Of a stretch of DNA of 42,460 bases, positions 19,201 through 29,300 are shown in pieces; position 1 is the first letter of the stretch; the number at the start of each line of letters is the position of its first letter. The notes beneath the pieces were generated by a model that worked only from the letters and a program-made list of their open reading frames with translations, was not told where the DNA came from and ran no database searches. The stretch comes from Methanobacteriota archaeon (GTDB lineage: Archaea; Thermoplasmatota; Thermoplasmata; RBG-16-68-12; JAFNFQ01): assembly GCA_017885655.1 (NCBI GenBank), contig JAFNFQ010000065.1:1-42460 (forward strand), read 5' to 3'. The position numbers and the translations under genes were made by a program.

Positions 19201-20153
19201 GCGCCCCAGGAGTTCACGACCCTGAACGCTCCCTTCTCACTGCCGTCCTGTATCGAGTCGTCATAGCCCACGATTGTCTGCGCGTGGTTCAGCCCTAAGG
19301 AATTGTATTCTCTGGCGGACATGATCCAGTCGCCGTCCGCGAAAGCTGCATCGTACTGTCCCGCGTCGAACGCGAACGTGACAGGCGTGCCAGAGGAGAT
19401 GAGCGTCTTGACGGAATCAACCGTCGTCTGACCGAGGTAGCCTATGCCCCTCACTTCGCTGGCCCTGTGGAGCGGCGCCTCCCTGAATGCCGCCATGGAA
19501 CCCCAGCTGACGGGATCGCTCGGGTTGTAGGGCATCGTCGCCAATGTCGCCCCGCCCCAGTCGCGGATTATATCCATGTTCGTTGACATCCATGAACCGC
19601 CATCCCCGCCGCCGTTGACCTTGTTGTAGGTCCATGCCGCCGACATCAGATGGTTCGAGGCACCAATCTTCGCATCGGTCCAACCGTTGTCAGTTGCCTC
19701 GATGTAACCATAGCCGTAATACGTCGCGGCCCAGGCCGCGCACGATCCCTGCCACTGCTGGTTACCCACTTTCGGGAACGTCGGGTTGGCCGTGAGGTCG
19801 ACCGAGGATGCGAGCAATCCTCTTGGTGCGACGGAGTCAACGATGACGAATTGCCCAACCATCCGGGCCCATTCCTCATCCGTCGGCGGTGCCAGGCCAG
19901 TGCCGTGCCCGTCGAAGAGGATGTTGTAGTTCCTTCCAGGTTCCCTGACACCGACGACCTTCTTCATCTCCAGCATCTCCTGTGAGGTCATCTTGTGGGC
20001 GGCATAGGTGAACCCGCCGCTATCGACGAAGATGACTTCATCGGGGAGGACGACTGCAGTCGTCCTCTGAGCAGTCACGGTCAGAGTCGAGAAGAAGCAT
20101 GCGGTCAAAGCTAACGTCATGACTAACGCTGAAACTGTTCGCCAGTTGGCCAT
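16254..20153 (-). CDS. Secreted/anchored papain-like (C1A) cysteine protease with seven Ig-like repeat domains, C-terminal TM and Pro-rich tail
   Basis: Signal peptide; QQWQGSCAAWAATYYG (Gln/Cys), LNHAQTIVGYDDS (His), VVNSWGAGWGDGGFYWLTYD (Asn); repeats YRIDGGxW...HFIDYYSxDVAGN; TM VYALLAGIIASLSMLVIVALARRRR; tail RRLPPPPPAEPTQSHIGLPPPPTD. Confidence 0.92.
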   Translation of the reverse strand: MANWRTVSALVMTLALTACFFSTLTVTAQRTTAVVLPDEVIFVDSGGFTYAAHKMTSQEMLEMKKVVGVREPGRNYNILFDGHGTGLAPPTDEEWARMVGQFVIVDSVAPRGLLASSVDLTANPTFPKVGNQQWQGSCAAWAATYYGYGYIEATDNGWTDAKIGASNHLMSAAWTYNKVNGGGDGGSWMSTNMDIIRDWGGATLATMPYNPSDPVSWGSMAAFREAPLHRASEVRGIGYLGQTTVDSVKTLISSGTPVTFAFDAGQYDAAFADGDWIMSAREYNSLGLNHAQTIVGYDDSIQDGSEKGAFRVVNSWGAGWGDGGFYWLTYDAFKELGLIGVLNLTYIVDMTDYVPSLLAVWHFNTAPTRSADPQVGIGSFTSPQDSRIPVFAHENAHRFPTFMALDMTDFRADYDAGYTDFFLSIGVSSSAGVISDFKVESYDGGYTPGQPTQVSGQSPDVPKQTPNIVTNHLRHYVSIPADIALDMAGLVFSSNTLATWTAVDHHSYRGGSSMQSGDIGDLEVSDMQTSVIGPVEIWFNWKVSSETGLDFLSFSIDGMKYAAISGDLDWQPMHYSIPTGPHTLKWEYIKSAGTSERGDCGWVDSIIIDTTPPVTMALVSGTMGFIGWYVSAVTITLSTSDENGSGVDYTRFRVDGGAWTTYNSPFAVSGNGPHFIDYYSVDLVGNTEVEKRANVKIDTAGPGTAADLSGTMGAGGWYVTPVSVSLIATDADSGVSWTRYRIDGGGWQYGNLCLFDLDDVHVIEFESQDVAGNMGAPDSVEIRVDQETPATVISVTGTLGNNGWYTSDVGLSFSAFDDTSGIGWTAYRLDSGAWQLYTGFFMILADGAHTIEYYSEDVSGNREIVANTTISIDHDAPILQIIQTDGTVFNTASVTITWSALDIVSGLDRIETSLDGSPFAVQLPGAMSQQLSGLSEGLHSITIRAVDAAGLSTEKSIGFTVDSLPPTTDSAVAGTSGQNGWFVSPAVVTLSAIDATTGVKSTYYRFNGGLWQSYMAGIDVAGDRTNIIEYYSTDNAGNTESVNRITIGIDTVGPASTISLDSTMGQNDWHVSAATYTIAAADATSGVSRTVYRIGGGSWTNYVGPFAITADGTHFIDYYSQDVAGHIETTQSTSIKMDCAAPIIDIDSPMGDVDDSNVNIVWRGRDYMSGLDRVELSVDGGSFENQGIATSAERILVNGNHTIILRAFDKAGNMAEKQMGFGVRSLASANPDSTQNVPPWTVYALLAGIIASLSMLVIVALARRRRQPEQKTTQPRRLPPPPPAEPTQSHIGLPPPPTD

Positions 20154-20332
20154 CCTTAGTCCCCTAACGAATGAAAGTTGATTCCCCGGTGGCTTAATAA
20201 GCCTTGCCTACGCACGCGACTGACTGGCATAGTCAGAAAGCCCGCCTAGGAAGGCGGAAGAGGTCTGAACGGAAGGTCTATACATCACTCCCGCTTCGAC
20301 CGAGACGAAACGCAAGAACAGGAGCCCAGACG

Positions 20333-23300
20333 ATGATTTTTGCGCGCATCGCCGATTTCGTGGTTAAACATCACAAGGCGATTGTGATTTTCTGGGTCAT
20401 CGTGTTCGCCGCTGCACTCGTCGCCAATCAATTCTGGAAGCTCGACGATATAACCTCCTACTCCGTGGGAGGCTTCCTCCCCAAGGACACAGAATCCGCG
20501 GAAGCGGATAGGATTGTCGCAGATCAGTTTCCTACCGGTACCGCCAAGAGCACACTAGCCGTGGTCATAGTCGCTCCAGACGCGACGAGCGACGATGTCC
20601 GGATTTTCGCCACCGACCTCGACGATATCATCGCCGCATCGCAATACGTCAGCCCGAACCAGGGGTTGAATTATAACCTCACAGATGGCCAGCAGGTCTC
20701 GCTGAACGAGCCTGTCAGGTACATGCTCGACCCGAGCCAGTCAACGATCTACAGCATCTATCGCTCGATGGCTTTCTCCCTGGGACAGAATCTAACCTGG
20801 CCGTTGCATGACAACGTTACCTACGTGCAAGGTTTTCTCGGGCTCTATTACGGGATCCCGCTCTACTACGTGTCGACATGGACGGCGCTTGGCGGGACGA
20901 TGGCAAACAACTCCATGGCCTACAGCCTCACAACGGCGTACATTCAGGCGTCGGTGCCGCCATCGGAGCAGTCCCTCGCCTCAGGCTACTTCCAAGTATT
21001 TGCCGGTTACTGGAACGCCTCGTTCTTCCAACCCATATACACGGGTTCAACGCCTGGGCAGCGCGGTGACGGGGTCATCCGTGACGCCTTGCCGACCTTC
21101 CTCGATCAGGCGCCCTTCCCGCCAGAAGCCAAGGCGATGCAGGCGGGCTTCATCGGTGTGTTCAACCTCGGCAACTTCGCTCAGATGCCGCTCATCGAGA
21201 ACTACACTTTCACCGCCTTCGCGTCTTTCGTCCCCATGGCCAGCCCTGCCTTTTTCCAGGAGGTATATTCTTCGCTCCCCGCCACCGCCACCTTCAATGA
21301 GACTCTTGGATTCGCGAGGATGTTCATCAGAGCGCACAACATCAACCAATTGGAGAGCCTGCTGCACCTGCCGTATGATCCATCCCCCTTCTTCTTCAGC
21401 CCTGACCGCACGATAATGCTGATGAGCTACAGCTTCAGCCAGCCGGATGACTATGAGGCGCAGGATGGGTTCCGCCCGATCGAACGCAATGTCGCGGTGG
21501 TCCGCAGTTTGATACGCGAGATCGAGTCCAAGACTAACGTCACGTTCAAAGTCTACGTCACGGGTTCCGCCGCTTCGTCAGTCGACCAAGGCCTTGTGTT
21601 CTCCGGAGGAGCGGAGTTCATTGTGACCCTCGTTCTTGTCATCCTCCTCATAGGACTCTACTTCCGCTCGATAGTCTCCTGGACGGTTCCCGTGGCGACG
21701 ATAGGCATCGCGATCTTCATCAGCAACCTGTTCATCTATTTCATAGGCACCCACTTCTTCACGATCGACTTCACCACGCCCGCAGTCCTGCAGACGATAT
21801 TGCTGGCGGCGGGGACGGACTACTCCATATTCCTGATCTCCAGGTACAGGGACGAGAGGCTCGATGGCAAGAGCCGCGAGGAGGCGGTGAGGCAATCGGT
21901 CACCTGGGCGGGAGAGAGCATCGCGACCAGCGGCGGGGCGGTGCTGATTAGCTTCGCTGCATTGGGTCTCGCCAGCTTCCCCGTCGTGAAGACCATGGGA
22001 ATCTCAATGGGGTTCGCCATCACCGTGGCGATAATCCTCTCCATAACCCTGATACCCTCGATTGTGCTCCTCGTCGGCAATAAGGTATTCTGGCCGTACA
22101 ACCGGCGGATGAAGCAACTGAGGAAGGAGAACAAGAGGGTACAGAGCCTTTCCAGGAAGTACTTCGCCGCCTCCGCCAAGTTCTCCATGAGGCACGCGGA
22201 GGTCATCGTCCTCATCGCCATCCTCATCTCCATACCGGCGACTTTCCTAGTGCTGACCCAGCCGCCGTCTTACGACTTCATGGCCGGCGTGCCGGCGACA
22301 GAGAGCTCCGAGGGACTCGACGCAATGTCGAACGCCTTCGGCGCGAGTTACTTCTACAAGAGCTACATTGTAATCAGATTCCCCGACGAGATAATAACAT
22401 CCATCGGCGACCTGTCGATTCCCAAGATGTATGCCCTGGAGAATCTGACGTTGGGCATCCAGAACGAGAACTTCGGAGTCAAATCGACTCAGGGGCCAGT
22501 GAACCCCGAGGGTGCGATCCTTCCATACAGGAATTGGGCGCTGCTCTCTCCCGCGGAAAAGCAGCAACTGACCGCCTCCGTGAGACCATACGTCGGCCTT
22601 GACAATAAGACGGCCAGGATATTCATCATGCTGAGCGCGACGGTGTTCTCGGAGGACGCTGTCGGCGCAATCGATCAGGTCGCGCGCGACACTGCCCGAA
22701 TGAAGGAAAGTGATCCAATCCTGGCGTCGAGCCATATCTATATTGGAGGCGCCACCGCCATCATCCGTGACGTCGCCGTGAGCACCAACCAGGACCTCCA
22801 GGTCATGGCAGTCGTCGTGGCTATCGGCTTGTTCATCATCCTCATGATCGTCCTTGGCTCGATCTTGATACCGCTAAGGGCGATACTCACCATCCTGCTG
22901 AGCATCACATGGACTCTCGCCACGACCATCATTGTTTTCAAGTTCTGGAAGGGCTTGGACATGATATTCGTCCTTCCTCTCATAGTCTTCGTGCTGGCCA
23001 TGGGCCTGGGCATGGACTACGACATCTTCATAATCACGAGGGTTCGGGAAGAGGTCAGCAAGGGCAAGACGGACAAGCAGGCCATACTGACCTCCATCTC
23101 GAGGACCGGCGGAATAGTCAGCGCCTGCGGCATCATCATGGCGGGCGCATTCTTCAGCCTCATGCTTTCCCACCTCCCCCTGCTGCAGGAGATGGGCTTC
23201 GCTCTCGCCTTCGTCGTGCTCATAGATTCGATGGTGGTGCGGATCTACCTCGTCCCGGCGATCATGGTTTTGGCGGGGAAGTACAACTGGTGGGCTCCAC

Positions 23301-23368
23301 GCTTCCTGCAAAGGGTCCGCAGGAACGACGGCGGAGGACGGTTGGGCAGGAAGCCAAGGAAAGAATAG
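20333..23368 (+). CDS. RND superfamily / MMPL-type exporter
   Basis: Two hydrophobic six-helix sets; MMPL motif AAGTDYSIFLISRYRDERLDGKSREEAV and GLGMDYDIFIITRVREEVSKGKTDKQAI; ATG 20333 preferred. Confidence 0.93.
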   Translation: MIFARIADFVVKHHKAIVIFWVIVFAAALVANQFWKLDDITSYSVGGFLPKDTESAEADRIVADQFPTGTAKSTLAVVIVAPDATSDDVRIFATDLDDIIAASQYVSPNQGLNYNLTDGQQVSLNEPVRYMLDPSQSTIYSIYRSMAFSLGQNLTWPLHDNVTYVQGFLGLYYGIPLYYVSTWTALGGTMANNSMAYSLTTAYIQASVPPSEQSLASGYFQVFAGYWNASFFQPIYTGSTPGQRGDGVIRDALPTFLDQAPFPPEAKAMQAGFIGVFNLGNFAQMPLIENYTFTAFASFVPMASPAFFQEVYSSLPATATFNETLGFARMFIRAHNINQLESLLHLPYDPSPFFFSPDRTIMLMSYSFSQPDDYEAQDGFRPIERNVAVVRSLIREIESKTNVTFKVYVTGSAASSVDQGLVFSGGAEFIVTLVLVILLIGLYFRSIVSWTVPVATIGIAIFISNLFIYFIGTHFFTIDFTTPAVLQTILLAAGTDYSIFLISRYRDERLDGKSREEAVRQSVTWAGESIATSGGAVLISFAALGLASFPVVKTMGISMGFAITVAIILSITLIPSIVLLVGNKVFWPYNRRMKQLRKENKRVQSLSRKYFAASAKFSMRHAEVIVLIAILISIPATFLVLTQPPSYDFMAGVPATESSEGLDAMSNAFGASYFYKSYIVIRFPDEIITSIGDLSIPKMYALENLTLGIQNENFGVKSTQGPVNPEGAILPYRNWALLSPAEKQQLTASVRPYVGLDNKTARIFIMLSATVFSEDAVGAIDQVARDTARMKESDPILASSHIYIGGATAIIRDVAVSTNQDLQVMAVVVAIGLFIILMIVLGSILIPLRAILTILLSITWTLATTIIVFKFWKGLDMIFVLPLIVFVLAMGLGMDYDIFIITRVREEVSKGKTDKQAILTSISRTGGIVSACGIIMAGAFFSLMLSHLPLLQEMGFALAFVVLIDSMVVRIYLVPAIMVLAGKYNWWAPRFLQRVRRNDGGGRLGRKPRKE

Positions 23369-23398
23369 GAGAGAGGGAGGTCTACTCTCCGTCTCTCC
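23368..23398. terminator. Imperfect inverted repeat between convergent gene ends (possible bidirectional terminator)
   Basis: GGAGAGA GGGAG GTCTACT CTCC G TCTCTCC: 7 bp, one mismatch, 4 bp; overlaps the stop codons of the MMPL and DUF11 genes. Confidence 0.4.
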
Positions 23399-26300
23399 CC
23401 CAAGTTGTTCTTCCCGTGATTGAGAAGGCGCAGGATTGTGTCGTCGAGCTCGATGTCGGCAAGGATGCTGGACCGGCGGAGGCAGGTGAGATTGTAACCT
23501 CTGCTAGACCAGGCTCCCTCGCGTTCAGGGAGGCTTTCATGTCGATTGTGGGCTGAACCTTCGTGTCAATCGGGATTTCCCGCAGGCCGGCGGCGTCTGA
23601 TTGCATTTCATCTGGAAGAGACTTGACGCTCTCATCGATGCATTCGCGTGCGGTGTCGGGCGAGGTGGGGGTCATCTGGTTCAGGGCGTAGTGCGTTGCT
23701 CCGACGTCGCGATTCCGGATGCCGCTGTCGCTCAAGCCAACGTGACCAATATTGCCTTCCGTGATTGGCCGGGGTGGCACGCTTCGCGGGCTCACCGCCG
23801 GCGTTTGTTTCAGGAGCGCTCCGTTCACCGGTTCGACTTCTGGGGTGGCTGGCGTGATTCCAGGCGCGGTGTTGAGGCCGCCATTGATCGGGCTGACATC
23901 GTTTATGCCATCGATATCGGGGGCTATGAGTACAGAATCCAGGAAAGCCCGCAGTTGTTCGATGAAGTTGCCGTTGGCATCCGAGTAGTCCAATGTGGCT
24001 TCGTTCGTCACCACTGTGCCGTTGACCTCGAAGATGTAGCTGATATTCGTGAAGACGTAGCCCTTTCCTCCGGCAGCGACATATCCGATGTACCATGTGT
24101 ACACATCGCCGCTGGAGGAATCATAGGGTGGGCTGGAATTCAGCAGCGTCGACCCCGCCGGGAGGATGTCGCTGACGACCACATTGGTGGCGTCGCCGGT
24201 CCCGATGTTCTCATAGACGACCGTGTACGGGATTGTGGCGTCGAACGTGATCGGCTCGTTCTTGATGTAGGGTAGGAAGTCGGGGATTTCCCATATCCAA
24301 GTGTCCTCATGCCTCACGTTGAAGTTGTGGAACAGCCTCTTGACGTCCCCGTCCCTGAAGGTCAAGGTGAGCCAGCATGGGTCGTCACCCCACCATTGCC
24401 CGTTGATCGGGTCATCTAATGGCGTGTATACGATTCGGGCCGCGAACGGTCTGAGAACGTATATCCTGACGTTGTACACCGTGACGGATTGATCGTCTGG
24501 CGAGCCGGGGTAGCGCGTGACTGAAGCCACCTCTGTCCAAACGTTACCATCCCAGAGTGAAAGGCGGACATCGTGCCACTTCTCGCCCGCTATCCGGATC
24601 GTGAAGTTCGCCATGACGAACGCTCCGTATGTGATGTTTCCTGCGGTCTTCTCGAAGGTCATCACAGGCGCTGTCACGGCCGCGTCCGCGTATCCGCTCA
24701 ACTGCTCGATGAAGTTGCCGTTTGCGTCGGAATAGTCAAGCGTTGCGGCATTGTGCAACTGTGTCTGGTCCGCCGTGCCCACGTTGACCATGACGACGAC
24801 CGTGATGCTCACGCTGGTCGAGGGCGCGACAGACTCGATATCCCAGGTCAAGACCTGTCCGAATATCGAGGTCGGCTCAATCGACGCCAAGATGAGGGTG
24901 ACATCCGCGGGTAGAGTGTCCGCGATATTCACATCGCCCGCGTATCCCGTTCCGGTGTTCTCGTAGTGCAGTGTGTAGGTGATATAGTCGCCGGGATCCG
25001 CCTTGTCGGCATCTGCGGACTTGGTGAAGGTCATCACTGGTGCGGTTACATGGACATCCCAATAGCCGCCAATCTGCGGGTACTGGTTGCCGTTGGCGTC
25101 AGCGTAGCCGAGATCGGCTGTGTTGTGCAGAAGGATCCGGTCAGCGGTGCCAGGCTCGACCTGTACGACGAGCGATATGCCGCCACTGCCGCCGCCGACG
25201 TTGCCGATGTTCCAGTACAACGTGGCTCCGTTTTGGCTGTCTGGCAATGGAGTGGAGTCGTAGAATGTCACGTGGTCAGGCATGGTGTCGCTCACGACGA
25301 CGTCTGTCGCCATGCCGGCGCCGCTGTTCTCGTAGCATAGTTGATATGTGATGTAGTCGCCGGGGTCTGCGGTCGTTACATCGCCGGTCTTCTCAAAGCT
25401 GAGGACGGGTGCGGTGACCTGAACATCCGCGTAGTCGCTGATCGGCGGGTAGACGTTCCCGTTCGCGTCGGCATATTCGAGCGTCGCAACGTTGTGCAGT
25501 ATCGTCTTGTCAGGCAGGCCGACCTGGACACTCACCGTTATGATGATCTGGCCGTACTCGCTCGGGCCCACATCCCCCAGGTCCCATGTGTAGACGTTGC
25601 CGTTCACGCTCGTATACGTCGGGGACGAGGCGACGAACTGTACATGGTCCGGCAGAGTGTCCTGTATCACGACTCCCGAGGCCCATCCTGTTCCGAGGTT
25701 CTGCCAGTTGAGCGTGTAGGTGATTTCGTCTCCCGGGTCGGCCGTGTCGACGTTGGCCACCTTGTAGAAGGTGAAGTCGGGCGCGGTGACCACCGCGTCC
25801 GCGTAGGCAACGAGCTGCTGGTACGGGTTTCCATTATCATCGTTGTAGTCTGCCGTCGCGTAGTTGTGCAGCAGCGTCTGGTCGGGTGTGTACGCGTCGA
25901 CTTCCACCACGATGATTATCGTGATGCTCTCCCCCGGCCCGAGGGATCCCCGGTACCAGGTGTATGTCCTGCCGCTCACGCCCGAATACTCCAGATTCGA
26001 CGAGATGAAAGTCACATGCTCCGGAATCGTGTCGGAGATGTAGATGTCTGTCGCGCTCCCGCTGCCGGAATTCGCGAATATGACCGTGTAGGTGATCTGG
26101 TCGCCGGGATCGGCGTATTCGACGTCCGCGGTCTTCGTGAGGTCCACGACAGGGGCGGTGACGGTTGTGTCCGCATCATCGCTCAGCTGATCGTAACAGT
26201 TGCCGTTCGCGTCAGCATAGTCCAGCGTCGCAACGTTGTGCAGCAAGGTCGCATCGGGTGTGCCAGCGTCGACCTGGACAACGATGACTACACTGCCGCC

Positions 26301-29300
26301 GTTGCCATCGCCTAGGGCGGCCCCAATGTCCCACTCATAAGTCCTTCCGTTCACCTGGTCATACGAGGGTGTCGAACTCACAAACGTGACATGTTCGGGG
26401 ATGGTGTCTGTGATCACTACGCCGGCCGCGACGCCGCTCCCGCTGTTGTAGTACGTGATCGTGTAGGTGATGTAATCACCCGGATCCGCCTCGGTCACGT
26501 CGGCGACCTTGCTGACATGGAGGATTGGCGCTGTGACGGTGACCTGGGCTTCGCCCGGCAACTGCTCGTACGCATTCCCGTTCACGTCGTCGTAGTCGAG
26601 CGTGGCGGTGTTGACCAGGAAGGTGCCGTCCGGGGTGCCGACATCGACCATCACTGTGATTGTGATGTCGCCTGATGTGTGCGCCCCGACGGTACCGACA
26701 TCCCACGTCAGGACCCTGCCTGAGATGGAGTCGGGGTATGGGCTTGCGGTGATGAATGCCACATGCTCAGGCAGGGTATCCACGACAACGACCGCGGTCG
26801 CCGCCCCGCTGCCGCTATTCCCGTAATGTAGTGTGTAGACAATTTGGTCTCCTGGATCGGCCGTCGTGACATCGGCGCTCTTCATGAAACTCATGACAGG
26901 CGCACTCGTCTCGACGTCAAAGGAATCGCTTAGTTGCGGGTAGTAGTTGCCGTTGGCGTCGGCATAGTCGAAAGTCGCCACGTTGTGGAGGAGGGATCCA
27001 TCCGGCGTCCCAGCGTCCACAGTGGCCCGCAATACGACCGTCTCGGTCGCGCCGGGGGCGACGTCGCCGATGTCCCAGGTTATCGTGTTCCCCGATATCG
27101 AGTCTGGGTAGGGCGTCGCGTCAAAGAATGTCATGTAAGTGGGCAGGTAATCCACGAGGACGACGAGACTCGCCATGCCGGTGCCCGTGTTCTTGTAGGT
27201 GAGAGTGTAGGTTACAGTGTCGCCAGGGTTGGCCAATTCGACGTCGGCCTCCTTCGAGAACGACATCACCGGCGCAGTCACGGTTGTGGTCGCGTCATCG
27301 CTCATCTGCGGGTAGTAATTCCCGTTTGCGTCAGCGTAGTCGAAGGTCGCGACATTGGTCAGCGCGGTCTGGTCGGCCATGCCAGCGTCCACCTGAACGG
27401 TGATCGTTATTGTGCCGGTGACCCCGGCGTCAACCGTCCCGACGTCCCACTCGTAAGTCTTGCCGCTTACGCTAGAGTACGAAGGCGACGATGATACGAA
27501 GGCGACACCATTCGGTATCGTGTCCTTCACAATCACGCCGGTAGCGACTCCCGTCCCGATGTTCTTGTAGGTCAAGGCGTACTGTATGTAGTCGCCAGGG
27601 TCCGCAAAAGCCACATCAGCGGATTTGCTGAACGTCATGACGGGAGCGGTCACTGTCGTGGATGCGCTGTCCGAGAGCTCGTTGCCAGGGTTCCCGTTTG
27701 CGTCATCATAATTGAATGTGGCGGTGTTAGTGAGGACGGTCTGGTCTGTCACTCCTACATCCACATTAACGGTGACAGTTATCGTGCCTGAGCTTTCAGG
27801 TGCGACATCACCAATGTCCCACGAATAAGTCCTGCCATTGACGCTCGTGTACCATGGATTGGCGGTTTGGAACGTGACACGCTCGGGGATCGTGTCGGTG
27901 ACAACTACTCCGGTAGCCCATCCAGCCCCGTCGTTGCTATAGGTCAGCGTATAGGTAATCGTGTCGCCAGGATTGGCGAACTGGACATCCGCCACCTTAC
28001 TGAAAGACATGACAGGAGCCGTGACAATCACGGTCGCCTCGTCCGACAGCTGGTTGTCCGGGTTCCCGTTCGCGTCATCGTAATCCAATGTGGCTGTATT
28101 AATTATCCCCGTGCCGTCGGGAGTCCCGGCGTTCACTTTCACCTTGAGGATTATATTCCCCTCAGCCCCGGCAGGGACAGTCCCCACGTTCCATGTGTAG
28201 GTGCGCCCGCTGACGCTGCTGTACCACGGGTTCGCATCATAGAAGGTCGTGTAGGATGATATCGTATCCTTGACGACCACGTCTGTGGCATCTCCTGTCC
28301 CTGTGTTCTTGTATTGCAGGGTGTAGGTGATGACGTCGCCAGGATCGGCCTGGCTGACATCCGCGCTCTTCGTGAAGGTCATCACGGGTGCAGTGACAGT
28401 CGTGGTTGCGCTGTCGGTCATCTGCGGATAGCTGTTGCCGTTCACGTCCGCATAGTCAAGAGTCGCATGGTCGGTGAGCCCTGTCTGGTCAGGCGTCCCT
28501 GCGTTGATTTCAATCGTTATCGTGATGGTTCCGTCATCGCCCGGAGCGAGATCGCCCACGTTCCACGTGTACGTCATGCCACTCACGGAATCGTATCCCG
28601 GCGAGGAACTCACATAGGTCACGTGGTCGGGGATCGTGTCGGTGACAACCACTCCGGTGGCCCAACCGGTCCCTACATTCGCATAAGCCAGCGTGTAAGT
28701 GACTTTGTCGCCCGGGTCTGCGAACTCGGCGCTGGCTGTCTTGGAGAAAGTCATCACGGGCGCGGTGACCGTCGTGGTCGCGCTGTCTGACTTTTCCGGG
28801 TAGGGGTTGCCGTTTGCATCATCGTAGTTGAATGTGGCCACATTGATCAGTTCGGTGCCGTCTGGCACGAAGGCGTTCACTTTCACCACTATGGTGATCG
28901 TGCCGCTGGCTCCGCCGGCGAGCGAGCCGATGTTGTAGGTGTACACGCGCCCGTTGACGCTGCTCGGGGATGGCGTGGAAGAAACGAAGGTCACATGCTC
29001 TGGGATGGTATCTTGAATCACGACTCCGGTCGCTGTGCCGGTGCCTGTGTTGTGATAGCTCAGCGTGTAAGTAAGCAGGTCCCCAGGGTTTGCGTTCGTT
29101 ACATCGACGCTCTTGTCAAACGTGATGATGGGGGCTGTCACCGTCGTGGTCGCGCTGCCCGGTTCCTCTGGATATGGATTGCCGTTCGCATCGTCGTAGT
29201 TCATCACCGCCACGTTTTCCAAGATTGTGTCGTCAGGGGTGCCCGCGTTCACTTTCACCGTAATAACCACGGTGCCGCTCGTCTCAGCAGGAACCGAACC

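Noticed and set aside
20204-20332. 43-aa N-terminal extension of the MMPL ORF
   Set aside because: Arg-rich sequence before the first TM helix, overlapping promoter-like and hairpin sequences; ATG 20333 precedes the typical RND N-terminus
25341-26315. 324-aa plus-strand ORF and other plus-strand ORFs between 23.6 and 30.3 kb
   Set aside because: Antisense to the DUF11 gene; their apparent repetitiveness only mirrors the DUF11 modules
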